A DNA stretch of 29,234 nucleotides, from positions 1-29,234 of the forward strand of contig CANRLE010000003.1 in NCBI GenBank assembly GCA_947631385.1, read 5' to 3'. This document shows, one piece after another, positions 8,295 through 16,632 of the stretch. The first letter of the stretch is position 1; each line of letters opens with the position of its first letter. This DNA is from an uncultured Clostridia bacterium. GTDB lineage: Bacteria; Bacillota; Clostridia; TANB77; CAG-508. The notes beneath the pieces were generated by a model. That model saw only the letters and a program-made list of their open reading frames with translations. It did no database searches and had not been told where the DNA came from. A program made the position numbers and the translations under genes.

Positions 8295-8323
8295 ATTTTA
8301 TCAATGTGCATGAATTATGTCAA
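8295..8323 (-). promoter_or_regulatory. Promoter of pilin-like copy 4
   Basis: TTGACA (8318-8323), 17-base spacer, TAAAAT (8295-8300). It is unlike the TTGCAA/TATAAA promoters of the other copies, so this cassette may be expressed differently. Confidence 0.65.
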
Positions 8324-8385
8324 GATGTGATACGAGGTTATTTCATATTTTTTATAGATACTATCATTTGACAAAAACTATTAAA

Positions 8386-8405
8386 GAACAGATTATACTC
8401 TGTTC
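8386..8405 (-). terminator. Intrinsic terminator of rnj-gltX operon
   Basis: GAACAGA-GTATAA-TCTGTTC followed on the minus strand by TTTAATAGTTTTTG. The gltX stop codon TAA lies in the loop. Confidence 0.75.
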
Positions 8406-10054
8406 CTTTGTATTGCTTTTTCGAATCTTTTTGCTATTCTTTCTTTGCCTAAAATTTGCATAATTTCGTACATATCTGGAGTATTAGTTCTTCCTGTCAA
8501 CGCTACTCTTAAAACTGTACTTACATCTCCTACATGTGCTTCATATTTTCCAGGATTTTCTTTAAATTCTTTTACTTCTTTAGCATATCCCATTTCTCCT
8601 GCTAATTCTTTAATACTGTCAAACCATTGTTGTTTGTCATGTGAATCATCATAATATTTTTCAAGATATAAAGTTAAGATTTTTTCGATGTCTTCTTTAT
8701 TATTGATTACTTGATAAGGATATTCCTGTTCTTTTTCATTGAATTTTTCATCATACATATATTCAATATTTTCTTTTACATCTGACCATTTTGAAATATC
8801 TTTTCTAGGCTTTTTGTTGCCTCTTTCAATTCCAAATACTTTTAAAGCATATTCTTTATTTTCTAACATTTTTGCTAGTTCTTCATCATATTTTTTAGCC
8901 CAAGTAAAAGCATTGTCATATACCTCTTCTGCTGTCATTCTAGAAATGACTGTTTTTCCTACATCTAATAGTTTTACCATGTCAAATAAGGCACCACTTA
9001 CACTCATCTTGTTTAGTTGAAGTTCAAATTCATCCATAGATTTTTCTGGATTTGCTCTTCTCCAATTTTCAAAATTTGAATTTGCTATGTTTAACAAGTA
9101 TTCTTTGACTGCTTCTTTTGGAATTCCCTCTTGTTCATAGTAGCTTACAGCTGCTTCTGGATCTTTTCTTTTGCTTAATTTACGCTTATTTCCATCATCG
9201 TTTTTCATTATTGGCGCAATATGTGCATATTTAGGTGTTTTAAATCCTAATTCATGGAATAATTGTAAATGTAATGGAACAGAAGATAGCCATTCGTCTC
9301 CACGTATAACATGTGTTGTTCTCATAAGATGGTCATCAACTGCATGTGCAAAATGATATGTAGGCAATCCATCTGCTTTGATAATTACAATGTCTTGATC
9401 ATTTTCGGGAAAATCAACGTTTCCTTTGATTACATCATGATGCTTGATTTTTCTGTCTTCTCTTCCCGGAGATTTAAAACGAATAATATAGCTTTCTCCA
9501 TTTTTTATTTTTTCTGCCATTTCTTCTACTGTATTATTTCTGCATTTAGCCCATACTCCATAATATCCTGGTCTAATTTTGGCTGCTTCTTGTTTTGCTC
9601 TTATTTGCTCAATTTCTTCTGGACTACAAAAACATGGGTATGCTTTTCCTTGTTCAATTAGGTATTTTGCATATGCTTGATAAATTTCTTTTCTCATTGA
9701 TTGTTTGTATGGTCCGTAATTGCCTTTTCCTTCTGTTTCAGATACCATTCCTTCATCTGGTTCAAATCCAAAATTGTTTAGAGAAGTAACAATTTCTGTT
9801 GTCCCATTTTCTACTTCTCTTTTTTGGTCTGTGTCTTCTATTCTTACAAAAAATACTCCTCCTGTTTGAGCGGCTAATTTTTTGGCTATTAATCCTTGAT
9901 ATAGTCCTCCTATATGAATAAATCCAGTTGGACTTGGCGCAATTCTAGTTACTATTGCTCCTTCTTTTAAATTTCTTTCTGGATATTTTTCTTCATAGTA
10001 GTAAATGTCTTTTGCATCTGGAAATATTAAATCTGCTAAATCTTTATAATCCAT
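8393..10054 (-). CDS. gltX: Glutamyl-tRNA synthetase
   Basis: Charges tRNA-Glu with glutamate in the cytoplasm. The class I signature PSPTGFIHIGG is near residues 38-48 and the KMSKS-type loop appears as KRKLSKRKDP near 288. The C-terminal part is the helical anticodon-binding region. The start is ATG 10054 (MDYKDLADLIFPD), with AAAGGAGG seven bases upstream. Reading can be extended 50 codons further, but that would run into the rnj coding region and lacks a ribosome site. At 553 residues it is longer than the usual 470-490, as I recall for some clostridial forms. It follows rnj by 23 bases in one operon and ends at an intrinsic terminator. No CGG codon was found in it. Confidence 0.95.
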   Translation of the reverse strand: MDYKDLADLIFPDAKDIYYYEEKYPERNLKEGAIVTRIAPSPTGFIHIGGLYQGLIAKKLAAQTGGVFFVRIEDTDQKREVENGTTEIVTSLNNFGFEPDEGMVSETEGKGNYGPYKQSMRKEIYQAYAKYLIEQGKAYPCFCSPEEIEQIRAKQEAAKIRPGYYGVWAKCRNNTVEEMAEKIKNGESYIIRFKSPGREDRKIKHHDVIKGNVDFPENDQDIVIIKADGLPTYHFAHAVDDHLMRTTHVIRGDEWLSSVPLHLQLFHELGFKTPKYAHIAPIMKNDDGNKRKLSKRKDPEAAVSYYEQEGIPKEAVKEYLLNIANSNFENWRRANPEKSMDEFELQLNKMSVSGALFDMVKLLDVGKTVISRMTAEEVYDNAFTWAKKYDEELAKMLENKEYALKVFGIERGNKKPRKDISKWSDVKENIEYMYDEKFNEKEQEYPYQVINNKEDIEKILTLYLEKYYDDSHDKQQWFDSIKELAGEMGYAKEVKEFKENPGKYEAHVGDVSTVLRVALTGRTNTPDMYEIMQILGKERIAKRFEKAIQRNRV

Positions 10055-10077
10055 TTTCTTCCTCCTTTGGAATGATT

Positions 10078-11871
10078 TTATACTTCCATGATTATAGGTA
10101 TAATCATTGGATTTCTCTTGGTTTTCATGAAAATATAATCTTTTAGGTTTTCTCTTGTTGTTGATTTTATTGTTGCCCAGTCTGTAATTCCTCTTTCTTC
10201 GCATTTTTTAATTTCATGTCTTACAACAGATTTTACATCATCCATTAAATTTTCGGATTCTCTTACATAAACAAATCCTCTTGATATTACATCTGGTCCT
10301 GCTACTACTTCTCCTGTTGATGAGTCCATTGTTAATACAATAACAATTAATCCATCTTGTGATAGGTGCTGTCTGTCTCTTAAGACTATACTTCCTACAT
10401 CACCAACTCCTAACCCGTCTACTAATACTCTTCCACTTTGAACTGATGATGTTATTTCTGCTCCTTCTTCATTGATTTCTAGTACTCGACCATTTGACAT
10501 CATGATGATATTTTTTTTGTCAATTCCCATGCTTTGGGCTGTTTCATTATGAGCCATTAGTTGTCTGTATTCACCATGTACTGGAATAAAGTATTTTGGT
10601 TTTGCTAAGGCAAGTATCAATTTTTGTTCTTCTTGGCATGCATGTCCTGAAACATGGATGGTTTCTAGAGAACTGTAAACAACTTCTGCTCCTATTTGCA
10701 TTAAGTCATCAATAACTTTTGATACAAATTTTTCGTTGCCTGGTATTGGTGTTGCAGAAATAATTACTAAATCATTTGGTGTGATTTTTACTTTTCTGTG
10801 ATCTCCTGCTGCCATTCTTGTTAATGCTGACATTGGTTCTCCTTGGCTTCCTGTTGTGATAATTACTAATTGCTCATCTGTATATTTATTAATCATGTCA
10901 ATATCAATAAATAGGTTGTCTGGACATTCTATATAGCCAAGTTCTTTTGCTGTTTCAATCATGTTTATCATGCTTCTACCACATATAGCAATTTTTCGAT
11001 TATATTTGACAGCACAATTTACTATTTGCTGTACTCTATGCACATTTGATGCAAATGTTGCTACTACAATTCTTTTGGTGCAATGTAAAAATAGTTTGTC
11101 AAATACTTCTCCAATAGAGCTTTCTGACATTGTGAATCCTTTTCTTTCTGCATTAGTGCTGTCTGACATTAAGGCTAGAATTCCTTGATTTCCTAATTCG
11201 GCAATTCTTCCAAAGTCCATTATTTTTCCATCTATTGGGGTGTAATCTATTTTAAAGTCCCCTGTGTGCAATATTGTGCCTGCTGGTGTTGTGATTGCTA
11301 ACATAACAGAGTCTGGTATGCTGTGTGAACTTCTAATGAATTCTACTTTGAAGTTCTTTCCTAAGTTTATTGTCTGTCCTTGCACTACTTCGATTAGTTT
11401 TGTACTTCTTAGTAATTTGTGTTCTTCTAGTTTATTTTTTATAAGTCCTACTGTTAGTTTTGTAGCATAAATTGGTATGTTGATTTTCTTTAATAAATAT
11501 GGCACACTTCCTATGTGGTCTTCATGACCATGTGTGATTATTAAACCTTTTATTTTATCAACATTTTTTTCTAAATATGTTGTGTCTGGTATAACTAAGT
11601 CAACTCCTAGCATGTCATCTTCTGGAAAAGATATTCCACAGTCTACAACTATTATTTCGTTTTCGTATTCAAATACTGTGATGTTTTTACCTACTTCGTG
11701 TAATCCTCCTAATGGGATTATTTTTAGTTTGCTGGCTTTAAATATGTTCGCATTTTGTGCCTTTTTTGTGGATACTGTATTTCTTTTATGATATGGTCTT
11801 GGTGTTCTGGTTGTCCTTTCTGTTTTTGTAAAATTTCTTTTTTGATTTCTTTCTGGTTTTTCTTCTGTCAT
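10078..11871 (-). CDS. rnj: Ribonuclease J
   Basis: A 597-residue metallo-beta-lactamase/beta-CASP ribonuclease with endo- and 5'-3' exonuclease activity in mRNA decay and rRNA maturation. Residues 1-45 are a basic, Arg/Lys/Thr-rich extension absent from many homologues. The catalytic domain begins KIIPLGGLHEVGKN, with the zinc motif HGHEDH near 111-116 and later GDFKIDYTP and HVSGHACQEE. The ribosome site GGAAGGAG precedes ATG 11871. A consensus promoter (TTGACT, TATAAT) lies about 170 bases upstream, leaving a long leader with a terminator-like hairpin. gltX follows by 23 bases. Arg codons are AGA, CGT or CGA types; no in-frame CGG was seen. Confidence 0.95.
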   Translation of the reverse strand: MTEEKPERNQKRNFTKTERTTRTPRPYHKRNTVSTKKAQNANIFKASKLKIIPLGGLHEVGKNITVFEYENEIIVVDCGISFPEDDMLGVDLVIPDTTYLEKNVDKIKGLIITHGHEDHIGSVPYLLKKINIPIYATKLTVGLIKNKLEEHKLLRSTKLIEVVQGQTINLGKNFKVEFIRSSHSIPDSVMLAITTPAGTILHTGDFKIDYTPIDGKIMDFGRIAELGNQGILALMSDSTNAERKGFTMSESSIGEVFDKLFLHCTKRIVVATFASNVHRVQQIVNCAVKYNRKIAICGRSMINMIETAKELGYIECPDNLFIDIDMINKYTDEQLVIITTGSQGEPMSALTRMAAGDHRKVKITPNDLVIISATPIPGNEKFVSKVIDDLMQIGAEVVYSSLETIHVSGHACQEEQKLILALAKPKYFIPVHGEYRQLMAHNETAQSMGIDKKNIIMMSNGRVLEINEEGAEITSSVQSGRVLVDGLGVGDVGSIVLRDRQHLSQDGLIVIVLTMDSSTGEVVAGPDVISRGFVYVRESENLMDDVKSVVRHEIKKCEERGITDWATIKSTTRENLKDYIFMKTKRNPMIIPIIMEV

Positions 11872-11926
11872 AAAATCTCCTTCCTTTTTCTTTTTTAGAT
11901 TTTATTCAAAATGTCTTAGAACGGCG

Positions 11927-11956
11927 AAAAAATTAGTTTTTTGATACAAAACTAAT
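11927..11956 (-). promoter_or_regulatory. Attenuator-like hairpin in the rnj leader
   Basis: On the minus strand ATTAGTTTT (from 11956-11948 side) pairs with AAAACTAAT, followed immediately by a run of T. It sits in the long 5' leader of rnj, about 55 bases before the start codon. The stem is AT-rich, so it may be weak. Confidence 0.4.
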
Positions 11957-12038
11957 CCAATCATTTTTATTATTTACATTATTTTTCCTGTTAATACATT
12001 TTGCGGTTTTTAATAAAATCTCATTTTCACTATTTTGT

Positions 12039-12067
12039 ATTATACTATATTTTTCCAAAAAAGTCAA
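12039..12067 (-). promoter_or_regulatory. Promoter of rnj-gltX
   Basis: TTGACT (12062-12067), 17-base spacer, TATAAT (12039-12044). The -35 box touches the terminator of the upstream gene. Confidence 0.75.
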
Positions 12068-12103
12068 ATTCCACATTGCAGGTCTTTCCTGAATGTGGAA
12101 TTT
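12066..12103 (-). terminator. Intrinsic terminator after the 288-aa gene
   Basis: Long stem AAATTCCACATT...AATGTGGAATTT with an inner CAGG/CCTG and loop AAAGA, followed on the minus strand by TTTGACTTTTTTGG. It begins four bases after the stop codon. Confidence 0.8.
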
Positions 12104-12106
12104 TTA

Positions 12107-12973
12107 TTAATGGTTTTCTCCTCTACCTTCTGGAAGTGCATCTGAGTAATCTAACACAATTCTTATTCTTGTTATTGCTTTAATTGCTTTTACAAGTTTA
12201 CTATTTTTAATTCTTTCCCATAAGCTTGGTTTTGTTTCAAATGTTGTTTGTTGTTCATATTGTTGTTGTTCTTCTTCTACAGGTGCTACTGGTGCAACTG
12301 GTTCTGCTTGTTCTACAGTATTTGCTACTGGTTGTTCTACTATTTCTTCAACTGGTGCTGGAATTGATTTTAATGCATCTGCTATTTCAATTCCTATGTA
12401 ACTTAAAGCTTTTGACCTGTCTTCTATTCTTTCCATGTCGATTTCTATATGTAGATTTGATTCTAAATTATTTATTCTTGCATTTAATAGTTTTAATGCA
12501 TCTTGATAGTCTTGTGTTTCTTCTCCTTGTGAATCTCCTACAATGTTTAATGTTTCTATAATATCTTCAGAGAATACGTTTTCTGCATTTTTTACTTGTT
12601 CTTTCCAGTCTTCTTCATCGTTTTCTATGGCTTCTAATACATCTCTTAATTGTCCTGCGGCTGCTATGTTTTGCTCTCTTTGTCTAATTAGTTCTTCTAT
12701 TCTTTTTGTGTTTTCTTCAAATTGGTTTGTGGCAAATTCAACTAGCCCATAAGCTGCTTTGTATACACTTGCTGGGAAGTTTTTCTTTTTAGGATATTCG
12801 ATTAAATACATTTTTATAGATTCAATTAAATCTTTAAAGTAAGAGTCATCTTCTAATTGTACAATTTGTTTCTTGCTTTTTGGATTAATTAGTTTTTGTA
12901 TTTTATCTATATTTGATAATATTTTTTCCTCTGTGATAACCATTCTCACATTTACTATGCCTGATTTTGACAT
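12107..12973 (-). CDS. Unknown coiled-coil protein, 288 aa
   Basis: I do not recognise a family. The start ATG 12973 follows AAAGGAGGT. No signal peptide or membrane segment is visible, so it is probably cytoplasmic. Residues about 10-205 are charged and helical (KIQKLINPKSKKQIVQLEDD; NTKRIEELIRQREQNIAAA), with coiled-coil potential. Residues about 205-250 are a Pro/Ala/Glu/Gln-rich linker (APVEEIVEQPVANTVEQAEP; EEEQQQYEQQ). A basic C-terminal helix follows (LWERIKNSKLVKAIKAITRI) that could bind membrane lipids or nucleic acid. The gene stands alone with its own promoter and terminator. Confidence 0.8.
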   Translation of the reverse strand: MSKSGIVNVRMVITEEKILSNIDKIQKLINPKSKKQIVQLEDDSYFKDLIESIKMYLIEYPKKKNFPASVYKAAYGLVEFATNQFEENTKRIEELIRQREQNIAAAGQLRDVLEAIENDEEDWKEQVKNAENVFSEDIIETLNIVGDSQGEETQDYQDALKLLNARINNLESNLHIEIDMERIEDRSKALSYIGIEIADALKSIPAPVEEIVEQPVANTVEQAEPVAPVAPVEEEQQQYEQQTTFETKPSLWERIKNSKLVKAIKAITRIRIVLDYSDALPEGRGENH

Positions 12974-13029
12974 TGTAATGTACCTCCTTTTATCTTACGC
13001 ATGATAGCCTTTTGACTTTTTCACTTATC

Positions 13030-13058
13030 ATTATACACGAACTGACAAGAAACTACAA
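13030..13058 (-). promoter_or_regulatory. Promoter of the 288-aa gene
   Basis: TTGTAG (13053-13058), 17-base spacer, TATAAT (13030-13035). Confidence 0.6.
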
Positions 13059-13144
13059 GTAGTTTTATTAATTTTTTTTTTATTTTTTTATTACAGAAAT
13101 ATTACAAAAATGTTACATTTATTTTCGCTATGCCGTAAGACTTT

Positions 13145-14863
13145 TTAGTTTAGTACTGTTTTGATTTCTTCAAATCTTTTTATTTTTTGTGTTGTTGTTT
13201 TTATTAGCTCATCTCCTGTTAAAATCATTTCTCTAATGTATTTATATGCTGGCATAGTTTTATTTACTTTTTTTACTTCCTGCCAAATTAACTCTCTTAT
13301 TTTTTCTTCATCTGTTGTTCCATATATTGCTTCCGCTAGTTCTTTATCATACACAATTTTACAACATATTTTGTAGTCTCCATCTTCTTCTGGTTTTCCA
13401 TAAACAAAACTTTCTTTTACGCCTTCTATTTTATTTAATAATGCCTCCAATTCTTCTGGATAAATATTTTTTCCATTTTTTAATACTATTACAAATTTTT
13501 TTCTTCCTGATATGAAAATATATCCGTCTTTATCTATTTTTGCTAAGTCACCTGTATGAAACCAACCATCTGCATCTATTGCTTCTTTAGTTGTTTCCTC
13601 ATTTTGATAATATCCTAACATTATTGATGGACCTTTTACTATTAGTTCTCCAATTCCTTCTTCATTTGGTTCTGCTATTTTTACATCTAAACTTGGAAAT
13701 GCCTTTCCGATTGAACCTAGTCTTCGATATTTGTCATCTTCTGATGCGACTACTGGTGAGGTTTCTGTTAGTCCATATCCTTGATACATTGTAAATCCTA
13801 ATTCATTAAATCCTTTTTCTGCTTCTGGATCTAATGCTGCTCCTCCAGCTACTAATAATCTTAGTTTTCCTCCTAAGTTTTCATGTACTTCTTTAAAAAT
13901 TTTCCTTCTTATATCAATTTTAAATTTTAATAAAAATTGACTGATTTTTATTCCTTTTTTTGCAGTTTCTAATTTGCCTTTTTTCTCTATTCCTTTCATT
14001 ATTTTTTTATACATGGATTCAAAAAGTATTGGAACAGAAATCATAGCTGTAATTTGAAATTCTTTTACATTGTCTGCTATATGCCTGATTCCTTCGCAAA
14101 ATGCTATGCAAGAACCTTTTGAAATTGGATATAAAAACCCTACTGTGCATTCAAATGTATGATGTAATGGTAAAAATGATAGGAATGTATCATTTTCGTC
14201 TATGATTATTGTAGATGCTATGTCAAATAAGTTACTGCATATGTTTTTATTTGATAGCATAACTGCTTTTGACATGGCTGTAGTTCCTGATGTAAATAGC
14301 ATTGTTCCCATTGCTTCATTGTCAATTTTACTATCTAAGAATTCTTTGTTTCCTTCTAGCATTAATTGTTTTCCTTGTTTTATTATTTCTGCTTGTGAAT
14401 ATATTCCATTTTCTTTTTTTTCTAGGTCCATAGAGATAAAATATTTTACATTGGTATTTTTTTTCTCTTTTATATCTTCCATTATAGCATCATATTTTTT
14501 AGAATAAAATATTGCTTCTACTTCAGAACGGATTATTAAGTTTTCTATTTCATTGTCTGGTAATGCTTTGTCTAGTGGTACTACAACTCCTGTTCCTGCT
14601 ATAACTGCTAAATATGCTACTCCCCATTCATAACGATTTTCTGAAATAACAGCAATTCTTTTTCCTTTTAAGTTCATATTTATAAGACCTGTTCCAAGGT
14701 AGTTTATTTCTTCTCTAAATTGTTTATGTGTTATAAATTTGAATTTTCCTTCTGTTTCAGTTTTGAATTTATATGCTGGTCTATCACCATACATTTCTCC
14801 AGTTTTTTCTAGCATTTCTTTTATGTTTTCATATTTAGGCATTTTGTGTATTGGTTTCCTCAT
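13145..14863 (-). CDS. AMP-binding long-chain acyl-CoA synthetase
   Basis: A 572-residue adenylate-forming enzyme expected to activate a fatty acid with ATP and join it to CoA at the membrane face. Motifs in order: LFTSGTTAMSKAVMLSN (P-loop) near 188-204, YGLTETSPV near 360, GWFHTGDLAKIDKDGYIFIS near 430, and KNGKNIYPEELE before the C-terminal lid domain. The P-loop has Met-Ser where Gly or Pro is common, but the catalytic Lys is kept. Its ATG overlaps the TGA of the TetR gene (ATGA), so the two are translationally coupled and TetR probably controls it. The chain-length preference cannot be read from the sequence. Confidence 0.9.
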   Translation of the reverse strand: MRKPIHKMPKYENIKEMLEKTGEMYGDRPAYKFKTETEGKFKFITHKQFREEINYLGTGLINMNLKGKRIAVISENRYEWGVAYLAVIAGTGVVVPLDKALPDNEIENLIIRSEVEAIFYSKKYDAIMEDIKEKKNTNVKYFISMDLEKKENGIYSQAEIIKQGKQLMLEGNKEFLDSKIDNEAMGTMLFTSGTTAMSKAVMLSNKNICSNLFDIASTIIIDENDTFLSFLPLHHTFECTVGFLYPISKGSCIAFCEGIRHIADNVKEFQITAMISVPILFESMYKKIMKGIEKKGKLETAKKGIKISQFLLKFKIDIRRKIFKEVHENLGGKLRLLVAGGAALDPEAEKGFNELGFTMYQGYGLTETSPVVASEDDKYRRLGSIGKAFPSLDVKIAEPNEEGIGELIVKGPSIMLGYYQNEETTKEAIDADGWFHTGDLAKIDKDGYIFISGRKKFVIVLKNGKNIYPEELEALLNKIEGVKESFVYGKPEEDGDYKICCKIVYDKELAEAIYGTTDEEKIRELIWQEVKKVNKTMPAYKYIREMILTGDELIKTTTQKIKRFEEIKTVLN

Positions 14864-15429
14864 TTTACTTTCAACCCCTCTATTATAGTGTTTTCAAATT
14901 CTTTAAATAATTTCATCGTTTCAATTGGTTCTTTACTTCTTGCTTTATAGACTAAGCTAGAACATATTAGTCCGTAGATTTCAGATGCTATTGCTTGTGC
15001 ATTTCCTTGTTTGATTTGTTTTTGCTTCATTCCTTCTTCTACTATGTTTTCTATTTTATTTATGTATTCTAATATGTGTTTTTTGCATTTTTGGTTTCTT
15101 GCTTCGTTTCCCCAGAATTGGCTTAGTAATATTGTAATTAAATCTTCATATTTTACTACTATTTTGATTTGTATTAATACAATTGCTTTTATTTTGTCAA
15201 TATAATTTGGAAATTTTGATGTTTTTATGTCTATACTATTTTGTAAAAGTTTTATTCCTTCTTCTACTAGAAAATTAAATATTTCTTCTTTACTTGAAAA
15301 ATGGTAATATAACGTCCCTTTGGCTACTCCTACTGTTGCTGTTATATCTTCAACACTAGTTGCATCATATCCTTTTTCTGCAAATAGCTTCATTGATGTT
15401 TCAAATATTTTTCTCTTGGTTTTATTCAT
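14860..15429 (-). CDS. TetR/AcrR-family transcriptional regulator
   Basis: 189 residues. The N-terminal helix-turn-helix is typical: ETSMKLFAEKGYDATSVEDI followed by GVAKGTLYYHFSSKEEIF. The C-terminal ligand domain is variable and not assignable. Ribosome site GAAAGGTG precedes ATG 15429. It is the first gene of an operon with the acyl-CoA ligase, suggesting a fatty-acid or acyl-CoA-responsive repressor (inference). An inverted repeat lies upstream of its promoter and is a likely operator. Confidence 0.92.
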   Translation of the reverse strand: MNKTKRKIFETSMKLFAEKGYDATSVEDITATVGVAKGTLYYHFSSKEEIFNFLVEEGIKLLQNSIDIKTSKFPNYIDKIKAIVLIQIKIVVKYEDLITILLSQFWGNEARNQKCKKHILEYINKIENIVEEGMKQKQIKQGNAQAIASEIYGLICSSLVYKARSKEPIETMKLFKEFENTIIEGLKVK

Positions 15430-15461
15430 ATTTTAACACCTTTCTCGTTTTCATTTTTTTC

Positions 15462-15490
15462 ATTATATATTTTATTGTATTTTTTTGCAA
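15462..15490 (-). promoter_or_regulatory. Promoter of tetR-acyl-CoA ligase
   Basis: TTGCAA (15485-15490), 17-base spacer, TATAAT (15462-15467). Confidence 0.7.
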
Positions 15491-15505
15491 TAGTTTTTAT
15501 GTTAT

Positions 15506-15522
15506 TTGAACTGGTAGTTCAA
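15506..15522. promoter_or_regulatory. Likely TetR operator
   Basis: TTGAACTGGTAGTTCAA is a perfect inverted repeat with seven-base arms and a GGT centre. It lies between the tetR promoter and the divergent promoter at 15545, so it could control both directions. Confidence 0.55.
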
Positions 15523-15544
15523 TTTTATGATTTTAGTGTCAATG

Positions 15545-15573
15545 TTGCATATTTACGTAAAATATGTTATAAT
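15545..15573 (+). promoter_or_regulatory. Promoter of the zinc-ribbon gene
   Basis: TTGCAT (15545-15550), 17-base spacer, TATAAT (15568-15573). A short hairpin CAATGC-TTTA-GCATTG (15579-15594) would lie at the 5' end of the mRNA. Confidence 0.65.
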
Positions 15574-15635
15574 TTTATCAATGCTTTAGCATTGCAGAAA
15601 CAATAGACCCATGCACATTAAGGAGGACAGGCAGT

Positions 15636-15902
15636 ATGAGAAATTACAAAAAAAATTATAGTTGTTCGTTTTGTGGCAAAAGTGGTGTCAAATTATGGCG
15701 CCCACCAATGGACGTAAGTCCACTTGCGTGTGCAAGTTGTTCGGAACAGTTGCAAGTTGTCCCAACACATGAGCTGGTTGTGGATTTATGCAAAGAACCG
15801 CGGTTAATTCCTGCGATTTTAGACGAAGATGATAACTTTGAGGATATCAACTTCGCCTCTGCGGAAGATATAGAACAATGGGCCTTCTTACCTACTAAGT
15901 AG
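15636..15902 (+). CDS. Small zinc-ribbon protein, foreign codon use
   Basis: 88 residues, with AAGGAGG ten bases before ATG 15636. Two Cys pairs, CSFCGKSG and CASCSEQ, form a probable zinc ribbon. The second half (RLIPAILDEDDNF, then IEQWAFLPTK) resembles small zinc-ribbon proteins I recall from phages and Patescibacteria; the function is unknown. Base and codon use are unlike the neighbours (GCGCCCACC, GCGTGTGCA, CCGCGG), pointing to transfer. It carries one in-frame CGG, at the Arg of KEPRLIP. Read as a triplet the protein continues sensibly; a +1 shift there would give Gly and then TAA, leaving about 55 residues. Confidence 0.8.
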   Translation: MRNYKKNYSCSFCGKSGVKLWRPPMDVSPLACASCSEQLQVVPTHELVVDLCKEPRLIPAILDEDDNFEDINFASAEDIEQWAFLPTK

Positions 15903-15921
15903 TATGCATAGGTAAGCACGT

Positions 15922-15966
15922 AGCAAAATAAGGATTTGGGGGCCGTCCCCAAATCCTTATTTTGCT
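15922..15966. terminator. Bidirectional terminator with 20-bp perfect arms
   Basis: AGCAAAATAAGGATTTGGGG, loop GCCGT, and the exact reverse complement. It lies between the convergent zinc-ribbon gene and comEA, and the comEA stop codon (15957-15959) is inside the right arm. Confidence 0.8.
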
Positions 15967-16543
15967 GTTATATATTCTTTTAATTTCTCAAATTTTGCAT
16001 TTCCAATGCCGGTTTACATTTTTTATATCTTCAATGTTGTTGAATTTTCCGTTTTCTTTACGATAAGTAATAATTTTTTTTGCAGTTGAAGGACCAATTC
16101 CTGGTAATGTTTCTAATTGCTCTTGAGTTGCTGTATTTATATTGATTTTTGTGTTTTGATTTTTATTACTTATTATATTATTTTGCGTTGAAATCTCTTC
16201 TTGTTTTTCTTGTTTTGTTGGTATGTTAATTTTCATGCCATCTTCTAGCTTGTATGCTAGATTTATATCATCAAGACATGCATTTTCTTTTAGTCCTCCG
16301 TGCTTTGTCTACGGCATCTGCAATTCTGCTTCCTTCTTCCATTTCTATTATTCCTTCTTTATTTACTGCTCCTGATATATGTACCAGTATTTGTTCCTTT
16401 TTTTCTACTTTTATATTATTATCTACCTCTATTGTTTCTTGAGTATTTTCTTCTTTAGCATATACATAGTAGCATACGAATACACTTATAATTGTTATGA
16501 TAATTCCTATTATTATTTTATGATTTTTCTTAAAATTATACAT
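15957..16543 (-). CDS. comEA: ComEA competence DNA-binding protein (two +1 shifts at CGG)
   Basis: ComEA binds incoming double-stranded DNA at the outer face of the membrane during transformation. The 194-residue protein is read in three segments: 16543-16301, 16299-16012 and 16010-15957, all multiples of three, joined by +1 shifts at two CGG codons. It has a membrane anchor (IIIGIIITIISVFVCYYVY), an SLBB-like domain (ILVHISGAVNKEGIIEM ... DKA-GGLKENACLDDINLAY), then the helix-hairpin-helix domain ININTATQEQLETLPGIGPS ... IEDIKNVN-GIGNAKFEKLKEYI. Both shifts fall at conserved glycines, GGL of the first domain and GIG of the second hairpin. Unshifted reading stops nine and seven codons after the respective CGG. 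Start ATG 16543 follows AAAAGGAGGTT. Confidence 0.88.
16009..16011 (-). other. CGG +1 frameshift site 2 of comEA
   Basis: AAT GTA AAC CGG CAT TGG; skipping the C gives AAC GGC ATT GGA AAT GCA (N-GIGNA), the conserved second hairpin. Fourth base C (CGGC). Confidence 0.8.
16298..16300 (-). other. CGG +1 frameshift site 1 of comEA
   Basis: GAC AAA GCA CGG AGG ACT; skipping the C gives GCA GGA GGA CTA AAA GAA (A-GGLKE), as in the family. Confidence 0.8.
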
Positions 16544-16632
16544 TTAAAAAACCTCCTTTTTACTTTAAATTTTTGTTGAATTTTTTAGAAAATTGATATA
16601 TTATTGTATATATTAATTTTAGGAGAATGAAA

